Assembly: GCA_903921295.1 (NCBI GenBank)
Contig: CAIXOZ010000044.1
Coordinates: forward strand, 1 to 7,032
Direction: 5' to 3'
DNA length: 7,032 nt
Source of the DNA: an uncultured cyanobacterium
GTDB taxonomy: Bacteria > Cyanobacteriota > Cyanobacteriia > PCC-6307 > Cyanobiaceae
Under the pieces are notes generated by a model, which worked only from the letters and a program-made list of their open reading frames with translations, was not told the DNA's origin and searched no databases. The position numbers and the translations under genes are program-made. This document shows positions 1 to 6,838 of this stretch, in pieces. Positions within the stretch are counted from its first letter, which is position 1, and each line of letters begins with the position of its first letter.

Positions 1-881
<881 letters not shown>

Positions 882-1078
882 GAAAATGCTCGCTCTTGAG
901 GGGACAGCTCGCTCCCGGCTGGGAGGGCGTGATGGGGATATCTCTGCGGAGACGCCGAGGCTTCGGGCTCGCTAGAACGTCAATCTACAGGGGCCAACGC
1001 GGGCATCGCTGGCGAGGATGGAGCAGCCCCGGCCGTCACCTCCGGCCGGACCCCGGATCTCGCCCCACCCATCCCGCG
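882..1078. other. Divergent spacer between ahcY and tsaE with small inverted repeats
   Basis: This 197-bp spacer must hold the leaders, and probably the promoters, of both divergent genes. On the ahcY side are three small inverted repeats: CTCCC/GGGAG at 912-916/921-925, TCTC/GAGA at 941-944/949-952, and CCGA/TCGG at 955-958/963-966, each with a 4-base loop. A perfect 10-bp palindrome, TCCGGCCGGA, lies at 1041-1050 near tsaE. I see no convincing -35/-10 pair on either strand, and the leader does not match the SAH riboswitch consensus as I recall it. Open reading frames crossing the region show no recognisable protein. The short stems could be chance in GC-rich DNA. Confidence 0.5.
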
Positions 1079-1555
1079 ATGCCTGCGCAGCCTGAACGCC
1101 ATCATCTGGCCGATGCCGAGGCCACTCAGGCCCTGGGCATGGCCCTGGCCGCACGGCTGCACCCCCCCTGCCTGCTGCTGCTGCAGGGCGACCTCGGAGC
1201 CGGCAAAACCTGCCTGGTGCAGGGTCTGGCGTCGGGCCTCGGCCTGAAGGAGTCGATCACCAGCCCCACCTTTGCCCTGGCCCAGCACTACGACGCCCCG
1301 GGGGCGACACCGCTGGTCCATCTCGATCTCTACCGGCTCGAGCAGCCGGCCGCCGCCGAGGAGCTGTTCGCCCAGGAGGAGGAGGACGCCCTGGCCCAGG
1401 CGGCGGTGCTGGCGGTGGAATGGCCGGAGCGGCTGCAACGGCTCCCCCAGGAGGCCTGGCAGGTGCGGCTGGAGCTCCTGGATCCCGACGATCCGGAAGC
1501 CGGTCGCCTGGCCACGATCACACCGGCGCCAAGTGCTGACGGAGGGCGGCAATGA
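1079..1555 (+). CDS. tsaE: tRNA threonylcarbamoyladenosine biosynthesis ATPase TsaE
   Basis: TsaE is the small P-loop ATPase that works with TsaB, TsaD and TsaC in the cytosol to install N6-threonylcarbamoyladenosine at A37 of ANN-decoding tRNAs. The 158-residue product is of normal length for the family. It shows the P-loop GDLGAGKT (37-44), the TSPTF switch-like motif (61-65), HLDLYRL (81-87) and EWPERL (114-119), all hallmarks of TsaE/YjeE. I chose the ATG at 1079 because homology begins just after it (ERHHLADAEATQALG). The frame stays open upstream to 896, but that stretch is low-complexity, Arg/Gly/Pro-rich and unlike TsaE. No Shine-Dalgarno sequence is visible, so initiation may be SD-independent. 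A run of seven C at 1162-1168 lies within the gene without breaking the frame. The last 38 bases overlap the 3' end of the converging mutY. Confidence 0.95.
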   Translation: MPAQPERHHLADAEATQALGMALAARLHPPCLLLLQGDLGAGKTCLVQGLASGLGLKESITSPTFALAQHYDAPGATPLVHLDLYRLEQPAAAEELFAQEEEDALAQAAVLAVEWPERLQRLPQEAWQVRLELLDPDDPEAGRLATITPAPSADGGRQ

Positions 1556-2708
1556 TCCGGGCATTGGCCGCCGGGAAGGGATACGCATCGAGGTCAGCCG
1601 GGTCCACCCAGCGCACCTGCTGACTGGCCAGGGGCTGGGGCTCCCCCTCAAGCCAGGTGCAGAGGTGGACCACGAAACGCAGGCGCTTGTGGCTGTAGGC
1701 GTGATCGAGGGTGATCAGCTCCTCATCCACCTGCACCGTGATCGCCAGCTCCTCACGCAACTCCCGAACGATGGTGTCGGCGATCGACTCCTCCGGTTCC
1801 TGCTTGCCGCCAGGGAACTCCCAGAGACCGCCGAGCAGGCCCTCATGGAGCCGCTGGTCGATCAGCACCCGACCGGCCCGATCACGCACGACACCAATAC
1901 CGATCACCTGAAAGGGCAGGGGGGCTGATCTCTCCTTCACGGGGTAGCGGGCAGGGTCGCCGGCAGCGTAGGCAGCGCAGGCCTGTCGCCAGGGGCAATC
2001 GCCGCATCGTGGCTGACGGGGGGTGCAGACGCCGGAGCCCAGATCCATCAACGCCTGGTTGAAATCCCTGGGCCGCTGCGGATCGAGCACAGCGGCGCTC
2101 AGCCGCCAGAACCGGGCGAGCTGCCGCTCCGGCGGCCTGGGAGCGGCCACCAGCCTGGCCAGCACCCGTCGGACATTGCCATCGAGGATCGGCTCGGGCT
2201 GATCGAAAGCGGTGGAGAGCACCCCTGCCGCCGTACTGCGGCCGATCCCCGGCAGAGCCAACCAGTCATCGAGACGCCGCGGCCAGCCGTTCCGATCGTC
2301 CGCCGGCGAAGCCGCCGGATCGAAGGCGCTGGCCCAGAGCTGGCGGGCACCCTGATGGAGCCGGCGCGCCCGGGCGTAGTAGCCGAGCCCCTGCCAGTGC
2401 AGCAGCACCGCCTGTTCCGTGGCCATCGCCAACGCCTGAAGATCCGGGAAGGCCTCCATCCAGCGCTGCCAGTAGGGGAGCATCACCGGCAACTGGGTCT
2501 GCTGCAACATCACCTCCGCCACCCAGACCGGATAGGGATCCAGGGCCTCTCCGGGCCCGGGCCTTGTGCCATCAGACCGGAGCTTCCACGGAATCGCATG
2601 GCGCCCGTTGCACTCCCACCACTGGAGCAGACCCAGGCGCAGCGCCTGGATCTGCTCAGGGCTGAACTCCGGCGCTGACCGGGAGCTGGGACCCGCTGGT
2701 GCAGCCAT
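1518..2708 (-). CDS. mutY: Adenine DNA glycosylase MutY with C-terminal Nudix (MutT-like) domain
   Basis: MutY removes adenine mispaired with 8-oxoguanine, the second line of the GO oxidative-damage defence. The product has 396 residues. The helix-hairpin-helix glycosylase domain (about 20-250) carries catalytic Glu65 in AEVMLQQTQ, GLGYYARAR (107-115), the hairpin LPGIGRSTA (152-160) and catalytic Asp176 in ILDGNVRRVLAR. An iron-sulfur motif C-X6-C-X2-C-X5-C follows at C228, C235, C238 and C244. The C-terminal domain (about 262-396) has a Nudix box at 301-323 matching GX5EX7REUXEEXGU except for Ala322 in place of Gly, plus YSH at 338-340, where MutY proteins usually carry FSH for 8-oxoguanine recognition. 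I chose the ATG at 2708; it shares one base with the stop of the upstream lipoprotein gene (TGATG), and a GTG at 2711 is an alternative. No good Shine-Dalgarno is seen, so translation probably depends on reinitiation after the upstream gene. Confidence 0.96.
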   Translation of the reverse strand: MAAPAGPSSRSAPEFSPEQIQALRLGLLQWWECNGRHAIPWKLRSDGTRPGPGEALDPYPVWVAEVMLQQTQLPVMLPYWQRWMEAFPDLQALAMATEQAVLLHWQGLGYYARARRLHQGARQLWASAFDPAASPADDRNGWPRRLDDWLALPGIGRSTAAGVLSTAFDQPEPILDGNVRRVLARLVAAPRPPERQLARFWRLSAAVLDPQRPRDFNQALMDLGSGVCTPRQPRCGDCPWRQACAAYAAGDPARYPVKERSAPLPFQVIGIGVVRDRAGRVLIDQRLHEGLLGGLWEFPGGKQEPEESIADTIVRELREELAITVQVDEELITLDHAYSHKRLRFVVHLCTWLEGEPQPLASQQVRWVDPADLDAYPFPAANARIIAALRQHLAPV

Positions 2709-3658
2709 CACCGCTTCGGAGCGCTCAGGTAGCCGGTCTGCACGAGAAAAGCAGCGAGGGCGCTGGGAAAATCGGGATAGACGAGCTCAGGGGCCCGACA
2801 GCCACCCTGGTCGTCGTAGCCGGCGAAGCACTGACGCAGACCCCAGTCGGAGCGGCGGTCGTAGCGAGCAAGCAGCGTCTGCCAGGCGGCCGGAAACTCC
2901 CCGACCAAGGCGGCCGTGGCCACATAACCGGCCAGGAAGCCATTCACCTCCTGATCGGGGGAAACCTGCCGGAACCAGCGGACCATCTCCTGAAAGCGTT
3001 GACGATGCAACGGCACGTACTGAGGCTGATGGGTCACATCTTCAAAACGCATGCCCTGCAGCTGCCACAGACGTGGCGGCGGCGCGCTGCCGGCGTAGCT
3101 CGAGAATTGGTAATGGAAGCGGTTGTCCACCCCCTCCACCAGAAACGTACCGGTCTTGAGGGGATCGGTGGCCGGCTTCAGGTCACCATCAAAGGGGCCG
3201 AGATTCACCTGCTGCCAACGCCGCCCGGTGCGATCGCTGCTGAGCACGCTGGTGGCGTTGCAGCAGTGGGCGCCGCCGGTGAAGGACGAGAGGAGCACCT
3301 CCGGATAGGGGTTGCCGCTGTCGAGCTCGACGATCTGGAACAGGCTGCTGGGGGAGAGTCCGCCGTGCTTCTCCGCTCCGGCCAGGCTTCCCACCACCCG
3401 GCCATCGACGGTCACCGTCAACTGCGGTTGCAGCACCTGCACCCCATCGGCCTTGGTGGTCACCCGATGGGTGATCACAGCCGTCACCGCCCCACGACGG
3501 AGGCTTCCCTCCAGCAGATTCGTTTGCGAATCGAGGCGCAGCACCTGGGAGGGCGGGTCCGGTGGGGGGACCAACCGCGACGGCAGACCACAGGCGGTGA
3601 GGCCTGTGGTCAAAGCGAACAACACCGTCAGACGGTGAGGCCGCAGGGCTGCGATCAT
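2708..3658 (-). CDS. Predicted lipoprotein of unknown function with a GGAHCC motif
   Basis: I do not recognise a named function. The 316-residue product starts with a basic segment and hydrophobic core (MIAALRPHRLTVLFALTTGL), then lipobox LTAC with the lipidated Cys at 23, so it should be exported and membrane-anchored. A proline-rich tether (31-36) follows. Residues 108-133 read FQIVELDSGNPYPEV then LLSSFTGGAHCC, resembling the D-x-D-G-D-G-x-P-E-V plus GGAHCC pattern I associate with hypothetical, FG-GAP-like cyanobacterial proteins; here the acidic loop is degenerate. C132/C133 and C277/C287 are the only cysteines after the lipobox and could form disulfides. The C-terminal half (about 210-312) looks helical. 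The ATG at 3658 overlaps the upstream ATPase stop by 4 nt and has a strong ribosome-binding site. It could be an accessory or binding component of the transporter, but no binding-protein signature is visible. Confidence 0.85.
   Translation of the reverse strand: MIAALRPHRLTVLFALTTGLTACGLPSRLVPPPDPPSQVLRLDSQTNLLEGSLRRGAVTAVITHRVTTKADGVQVLQPQLTVTVDGRVVGSLAGAEKHGGLSPSSLFQIVELDSGNPYPEVLLSSFTGGAHCCNATSVLSSDRTGRRWQQVNLGPFDGDLKPATDPLKTGTFLVEGVDNRFHYQFSSYAGSAPPPRLWQLQGMRFEDVTHQPQYVPLHRQRFQEMVRWFRQVSPDQEVNGFLAGYVATAALVGEFPAAWQTLLARYDRRSDWGLRQCFAGYDDQGGCRAPELVYPDFPSALAAFLVQTGYLSAPKR
3230..3237. repeat. HIP1 octamer GCGATCGC
   Basis: Second perfect GCGATCGC in the window, inside the lipoprotein gene. 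Two copies in about 7 kb are more than base composition alone would suggest, in line with a cyanobacterial genome. Confidence 0.8.
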
Positions 3659-4962
3659 CCTGCCGCCTCCTCCGCCACCAGTCGGAACCGATCCTGCTCA
3701 CGGTTGTAGCGGAACAGACCGCAGCTTCGGGTCCAGCTGACGAAGGTTTCAAACACGGCGTCGGCTTCCGGGCCGGTGAACTGCTCATTGAGCAGATCGA
3801 GCACCTCATCGCCCTCCACCTCACCGCGGGCGCTGGCCAGGATCGCCTCCTGGATCTGCGCGACCAGGGGCACGTGGTCGATCAGCTGCCGCCTGAGCAG
3901 CAGCTGCTGCCCTTCCTCGCTGGCATCCTTGAGCCTCTGGCCCTCGGCGGTGAGCACCAGACGGCCGCCATCCACCTCCATCAGCTCCAGCAGTTCACCG
4001 GCATCGAGGATCGGCAGCAGATCATCGAGTTCAAGCACGAGCTCATCGGCCAGCTCGGCCAGGCTGATGCCGCCGGTCTCGGGAACGGTGGCGATCAGAT
4101 CGCAGACGCCACCCAGCGAAGCGGGGGGCAGAGCCAGGCCCTGGGGCCCGTTCGAGACCTCCGGCGGCGGTGCCGTCGCCCCCACGGGCAGGTCCGGATC
4201 GGTCATGTAGCGATAGAGCTCATCAACCAGGACACGGAAGGCCGGTGTCGAATCATCGCGAGGGCGCGGCAGGGGAATGCGTACCTCACCGCGCACCCGC
4301 CCGGGATTGGCGCTGAGCAGAACCACCCGGTCGCTGAGCAGCACCGCCTCCTCGATGCTGTGGGTGACGATCACGATCGATCGCGCCGGGAAATTGCTGC
4401 CTTCCCAGAGCTCATCAATGTCGCGGCGCAGGTTTTCCGCCGTGAGGATGTCGAGGGCGCTGAAGGGTTCATCCATCAGCAGCAGCGCCGGCTCCATCAC
4501 GAAGGCGCGCGCGAAACCCACCCTCTGCCGCATCCCGCCGGAAAGCTCCCGCGGGTAGGCCTCAGCGCTGCCCTCGAGGCCGACCATCGCCAGAGCCTTG
4601 AGCGCCCGCTGACGCAGCTCCCGCCGCGACAGCCCCCGGGCCTCAAGACCGACGGCGGTGTTTTCGAGCACCGTCAGCCACGGCAGCAGCGCAAAGCTCT
4701 GGAAAACGATCGCCACATCCTGATTGACGCCATCCAGAGGATGGCCATCGCGCTGAATCTGTCCCTCGGAAGGAGCAATCAGGCCGGCCATCAGGCGCAG
4801 CAACGTGCTCTTACCGCTGCCGCTGCGACCAAGCAGGGCGACCACCTCGCCATCCTCGATCGCCAGATTGACCTCATCCAGCACCGCCACGCGACTGCTG
4901 CCGTCGGCGCTGCGGAACAGCTTCGAGACCTGACGCAGGCTGAGCAGGGGATCAGGCGCCAT
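3655..4962 (-). CDS. ABC transporter ATP-binding protein (NitT/TauT-like) with C-terminal AAA-associated domain
   Basis: Cytoplasmic ATPase of an ABC importer, 435 residues. The N-terminal ATPase domain (about 6-235) has Walker A GRSGSGKST (45-53), Q-loop Gln88, signature LSGGMRQR (140-147), Walker B LLLMDEP (160-166), D-loop SALD (168-171) and switch His201. It resembles the nitrate/sulfonate/taurine group (TauB/SsuB/NrtD). A Pro/Gly-rich linker (about 258-283) leads to an acidic, helical C-terminal domain (about 284-430), which fits the AAA-associated C-terminal family (Pfam AAA_assoc_C, COG4754) by length, position and character. I chose the ATG at 4962 because GAGGAG sits 4 bases upstream and homology starts immediately (LLSLRQVSKLF). 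A start at 5022 would add 20 unrelated residues lying within the permease gene. The gene overlaps the permease by 11 nt and the lipoprotein by 4 nt. The substrate cannot be assigned. Confidence 0.95.
   Translation of the reverse strand: MAPDPLLSLRQVSKLFRSADGSSRVAVLDEVNLAIEDGEVVALLGRSGSGKSTLLRLMAGLIAPSEGQIQRDGHPLDGVNQDVAIVFQSFALLPWLTVLENTAVGLEARGLSRRELRQRALKALAMVGLEGSAEAYPRELSGGMRQRVGFARAFVMEPALLLMDEPFSALDILTAENLRRDIDELWEGSNFPARSIVIVTHSIEEAVLLSDRVVLLSANPGRVRGEVRIPLPRPRDDSTPAFRVLVDELYRYMTDPDLPVGATAPPPEVSNGPQGLALPPASLGGVCDLIATVPETGGISLAELADELVLELDDLLPILDAGELLELMEVDGGRLVLTAEGQRLKDASEEGQQLLLRRQLIDHVPLVAQIQEAILASARGEVEGDEVLDLLNEQFTGPEADAVFETFVSWTRSCGLFRYNREQDRFRLVAEEAAG
3666..3673 (-). promoter_or_regulatory. 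Ribosome-binding site of the lipoprotein gene
   Basis: GGAGGAGG on the minus strand, 7 bases before the ATG at 3658 and inside the last codons of the ATPase gene. It is the strongest Shine-Dalgarno match in the window and supports that start. Confidence 0.75.
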
Positions 4963-6745
4963 AGCGCTCCTCGGAGAAGTGATAAAGGGGTCGCCAGACA
5001 AGGCGATTGATGCCGACAACAAAGACCGCCATCACAACCAGACCGAGGGCCAGCTGGGACTGCTGACCGGCGGCGGTGGCTTTGGCGATGTAGGAGCCGA
5101 GGCCTGGGGCCACCAGCCGTTGATCCCCCCAGGTGACCAGTTCCGCCACGATCGAGGCATTCCAGGCGGCGCCGCAGGCGGTGACGGCGCCCGTGATCCA
5201 GGTGCCGAACATCGCCGGCAACAGAAAGCGTCGCCAGCCGAGCAGGCCCCGAAGGCGAAACACCTTGGCCATCTCGCGCAGATCGTTGGGGATCGAACTG
5301 GCTCCGGCTGTGGCGTTGAAGAGCACATACCACTGGGCGCCCATCGCCATCAACGGCACGCAGCCGATCCAGAACGGCACACCGGTGGCCAGAAAGACAA
5401 CGGTGAAGAACGGAAAAAGCAGGTTGGCTGGAATGCTGGCCAGCATCAGCATCAGCGGCTGCAACAGCGCCGCCCAGCGGGGCCGCAGTCCGATCGTCAC
5501 CGCGAGCGGCAGAAAGATCAGGGTGCTGAGGCCAACAACCGCCATCGCCCGACCGAGGGTGAGGAAACCGAGTCCGAAAACCTGCAGCACCTCGCCCGGC
5601 CCGAGCTGACGCACGCACTGCTCAAAGGCCACAACCAGACCGACGCCTCCGGCCACGAGCACCAGCTCATTCACCCAGCGGGGATCGGAACGGCGCTGGC
5701 TGCCGGATCGGGCGGGTCCACGTCGAGCGCTGAGGCGATTGAAGCGCCGCTGCAAGCGATCACCGAGACCCTGCAGGCCCAGGCCCAGGCGACGCAACCC
5801 ACCGGACTCCCGCAGGAGGGTCAGAAACCAGGAGCGGGACGGATGGGCTGAAGCGCTGGTATCCAGACGAAAATGCTCACTCCAGGCCACAATCGGCCGC
5901 CAGAAGAACTGATCGGTGAGCACGATCAGCACCATCATCGTCAGCAGAGCCCAGCCGACGCAGTCGAGCCGCTCCTGGGCAATCGCCGTGGCCACATAGG
6001 AGCCAAGCCCCGGCAGGGTGTAGTTGGCGTTGTTGACGCTGATCGCCTCGCTCTGGGTGGCGAAGAACCAGCCTCCGGCGAAGCTCATCATGGCGTTCCA
6101 GACCAGGGGGATGGCGCTGGCCGGCAACTCCAGGCGCACCAGCCGCTGCCAGCCACTGAAGCCATAAACCCTCGAGGCCTCCCGCAATTCGGCCGGAATC
6201 GTTCGCAGAGACTGGTGATAACAGAAGATCAGATTCCAGACCTGGCCGGTGACGATCGCAAAGATCGACGCCGCCTCCAGCCCGAGCAGGCTGCCGGGAA
6301 AGAGGTTGAGGAAGAACGGCACCGTGATCGCCAGGAAGCCGAGTACCGGCACCGACTGGAGCACATCCACCAGCGGCAGCAGGAGGCGCTCGGCCACCGG
6401 CGAGCGGGTGGTGAGTGAACCGACGCCGATGCCGATCAACAGCGACACCGCCAGCCCCAGGAACATGCGCAGGCCGGAGCGGGCGGCGTAATAAGGCAAC
6501 CGCCACGGGTCGAGATCGACGCCGACCATCGTTGCGGTCGGATGGAAACTGACGGCCATCTGACTGCCCAGACGACTGATCAGCACCACCAGGGTCAGAC
6601 CGAGGAGCAGCAGCGCCAGGTCCACCAGTAGGGAGCGCAGACGCAGCGGCGCCTCCGAGGCACCGCCATCGCGGATGGGGCTGCCGCGGTTGACACCGGC
6701 AGCAGGCAGATCAAACCGGCGGTCCCGCGCCAGGGGCGTCGCCAT
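4952..6745 (-). CDS. ABC transporter permease, fused duplicated type (NitT/TauT-like)
   Basis: Inner-membrane channel of an ABC importer, 597 residues, with two permease domains in one chain, so one polypeptide can replace the usual dimer. This matches the duplicated anion-transport permease type (COG4986). Each half has about six hydrophobic segments: roughly 38-58, 88-112, 121-145, 156-178, 213-230 and 262-281, then 359-378, 387-418, 424-450, 454-480, 511-535 and 564-585. The duplication is visible directly: PGLGSY occurs at 245-250 and 547-552, and WRP at 282-284 and 584-586. The ATPase-contacting EAA loops lie at 189-208 (EASRVYG...LP) and 491-510 (EMAKVFR...LP). An Arg/Ser-rich linker (about 291-357) joins the halves. 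The ATG at 6745 follows the 93-bp spacer and has no well-placed Shine-Dalgarno. It is the first gene of a tightly overlapping block. No substrate can be inferred. Confidence 0.95.
   Translation of the reverse strand: MATPLARDRRFDLPAAGVNRGSPIRDGGASEAPLRLRSLLVDLALLLLGLTLVVLISRLGSQMAVSFHPTATMVGVDLDPWRLPYYAARSGLRMFLGLAVSLLIGIGVGSLTTRSPVAERLLLPLVDVLQSVPVLGFLAITVPFFLNLFPGSLLGLEAASIFAIVTGQVWNLIFCYHQSLRTIPAELREASRVYGFSGWQRLVRLELPASAIPLVWNAMMSFAGGWFFATQSEAISVNNANYTLPGLGSYVATAIAQERLDCVGWALLTMMVLIVLTDQFFWRPIVAWSEHFRLDTSASAHPSRSWFLTLLRESGGLRRLGLGLQGLGDRLQRRFNRLSARRGPARSGSQRRSDPRWVNELVLVAGGVGLVVAFEQCVRQLGPGEVLQVFGLGFLTLGRAMAVVGLSTLIFLPLAVTIGLRPRWAALLQPLMLMLASIPANLLFPFFTVVFLATGVPFWIGCVPLMAMGAQWYVLFNATAGASSIPNDLREMAKVFRLRGLLGWRRFLLPAMFGTWITGAVTACGAAWNASIVAELVTWGDQRLVAPGLGSYIAKATAAGQQSQLALGLVVMAVFVVGINRLVWRPLYHFSEERYGA
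4967..4972 (-). promoter_or_regulatory. Ribosome-binding site that decides the ATPase start
   Basis: GAGGAG on the minus strand, 4 bases before the ATG at 4962, inside the final codons of the permease (EERYGA). It favours this start over the in-frame one at 5022. Confidence 0.7.
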
Positions 6746-6838
6746 GACTCAGGTCCCAACCCCTTCATTCTTCCTTCGAGGACGGCAGGGCCAGGGTGCT
6801 GGAGCCGACACCTGGCACTGGCAGGGACGGCGTCAGGC
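6746..6838. other. Short spacer between sigma factor and permease genes
   Basis: This 93-bp spacer lies between two minus-strand genes. Its left part holds an AG-rich stretch on the minus strand (GAAGGAAGAATGAAGGGG, 6757-6774), and its right part an imperfect inverted repeat. I cannot identify a convincing promoter for the transporter operon. Read-through from the sigma gene is possible. Confidence 0.5.
6790..6816 (-). terminator. Possible hairpin after the sigma factor gene
   Basis: GCCAGGGTG at 6790-6798 can pair with CACCTGGC at 6809-6816 with one bulged G, leaving a 10-base loop. It lies about 22 bases beyond the sigma gene stop. No U-tract follows on the minus strand, so it is not a canonical intrinsic terminator; it might act as a processing or 3'-end stabilising structure, or be chance. 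Confidence 0.25.

Noticed and set aside
896..1078. Upstream extension of tsaE to the ATG at 896
   Set aside because: The 61 added residues are Arg/Gly/Pro-rich and unlike TsaE, whose normal length is matched by the ATG at 1079.
882..1078. SAH riboswitch upstream of ahcY
   Set aside because: I looked on the minus strand for the conserved GAGGAGCGCUGC, CAGGCUCG and downstream GGCGCUC elements as I recall them and did not find them.
1162..1184. C7 run followed by CTG repeats in tsaE as a phase-variable tract
   Set aside because: The frame is intact, the tract is short, tsaE is normally essential, and the repeats simply encode consecutive leucines.
4963..5022. N-terminal extension of the ABC ATPase starting at 5022
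   Set aside because: The 20 extra residues lie inside the permease gene and look unlike ATPase sequence, while the ATG at 4962 has a good ribosome-binding site.
2355..5851. Several long plus-strand open frames opposite mutY, the lipoprotein, the ATPase and the permease
   Set aside because: Each lies over a minus-strand gene with strong motifs, and the translations are rich in Arg, Gln, His and Gly with no family resemblance.
5675..5875. Arg/Ser-rich stretch of the permease as evidence of a frameshift or gene fusion error
   Set aside because: The frame is continuous and both permease halves are complete. A cytoplasmic linker between halves is expected in duplicated permeases.
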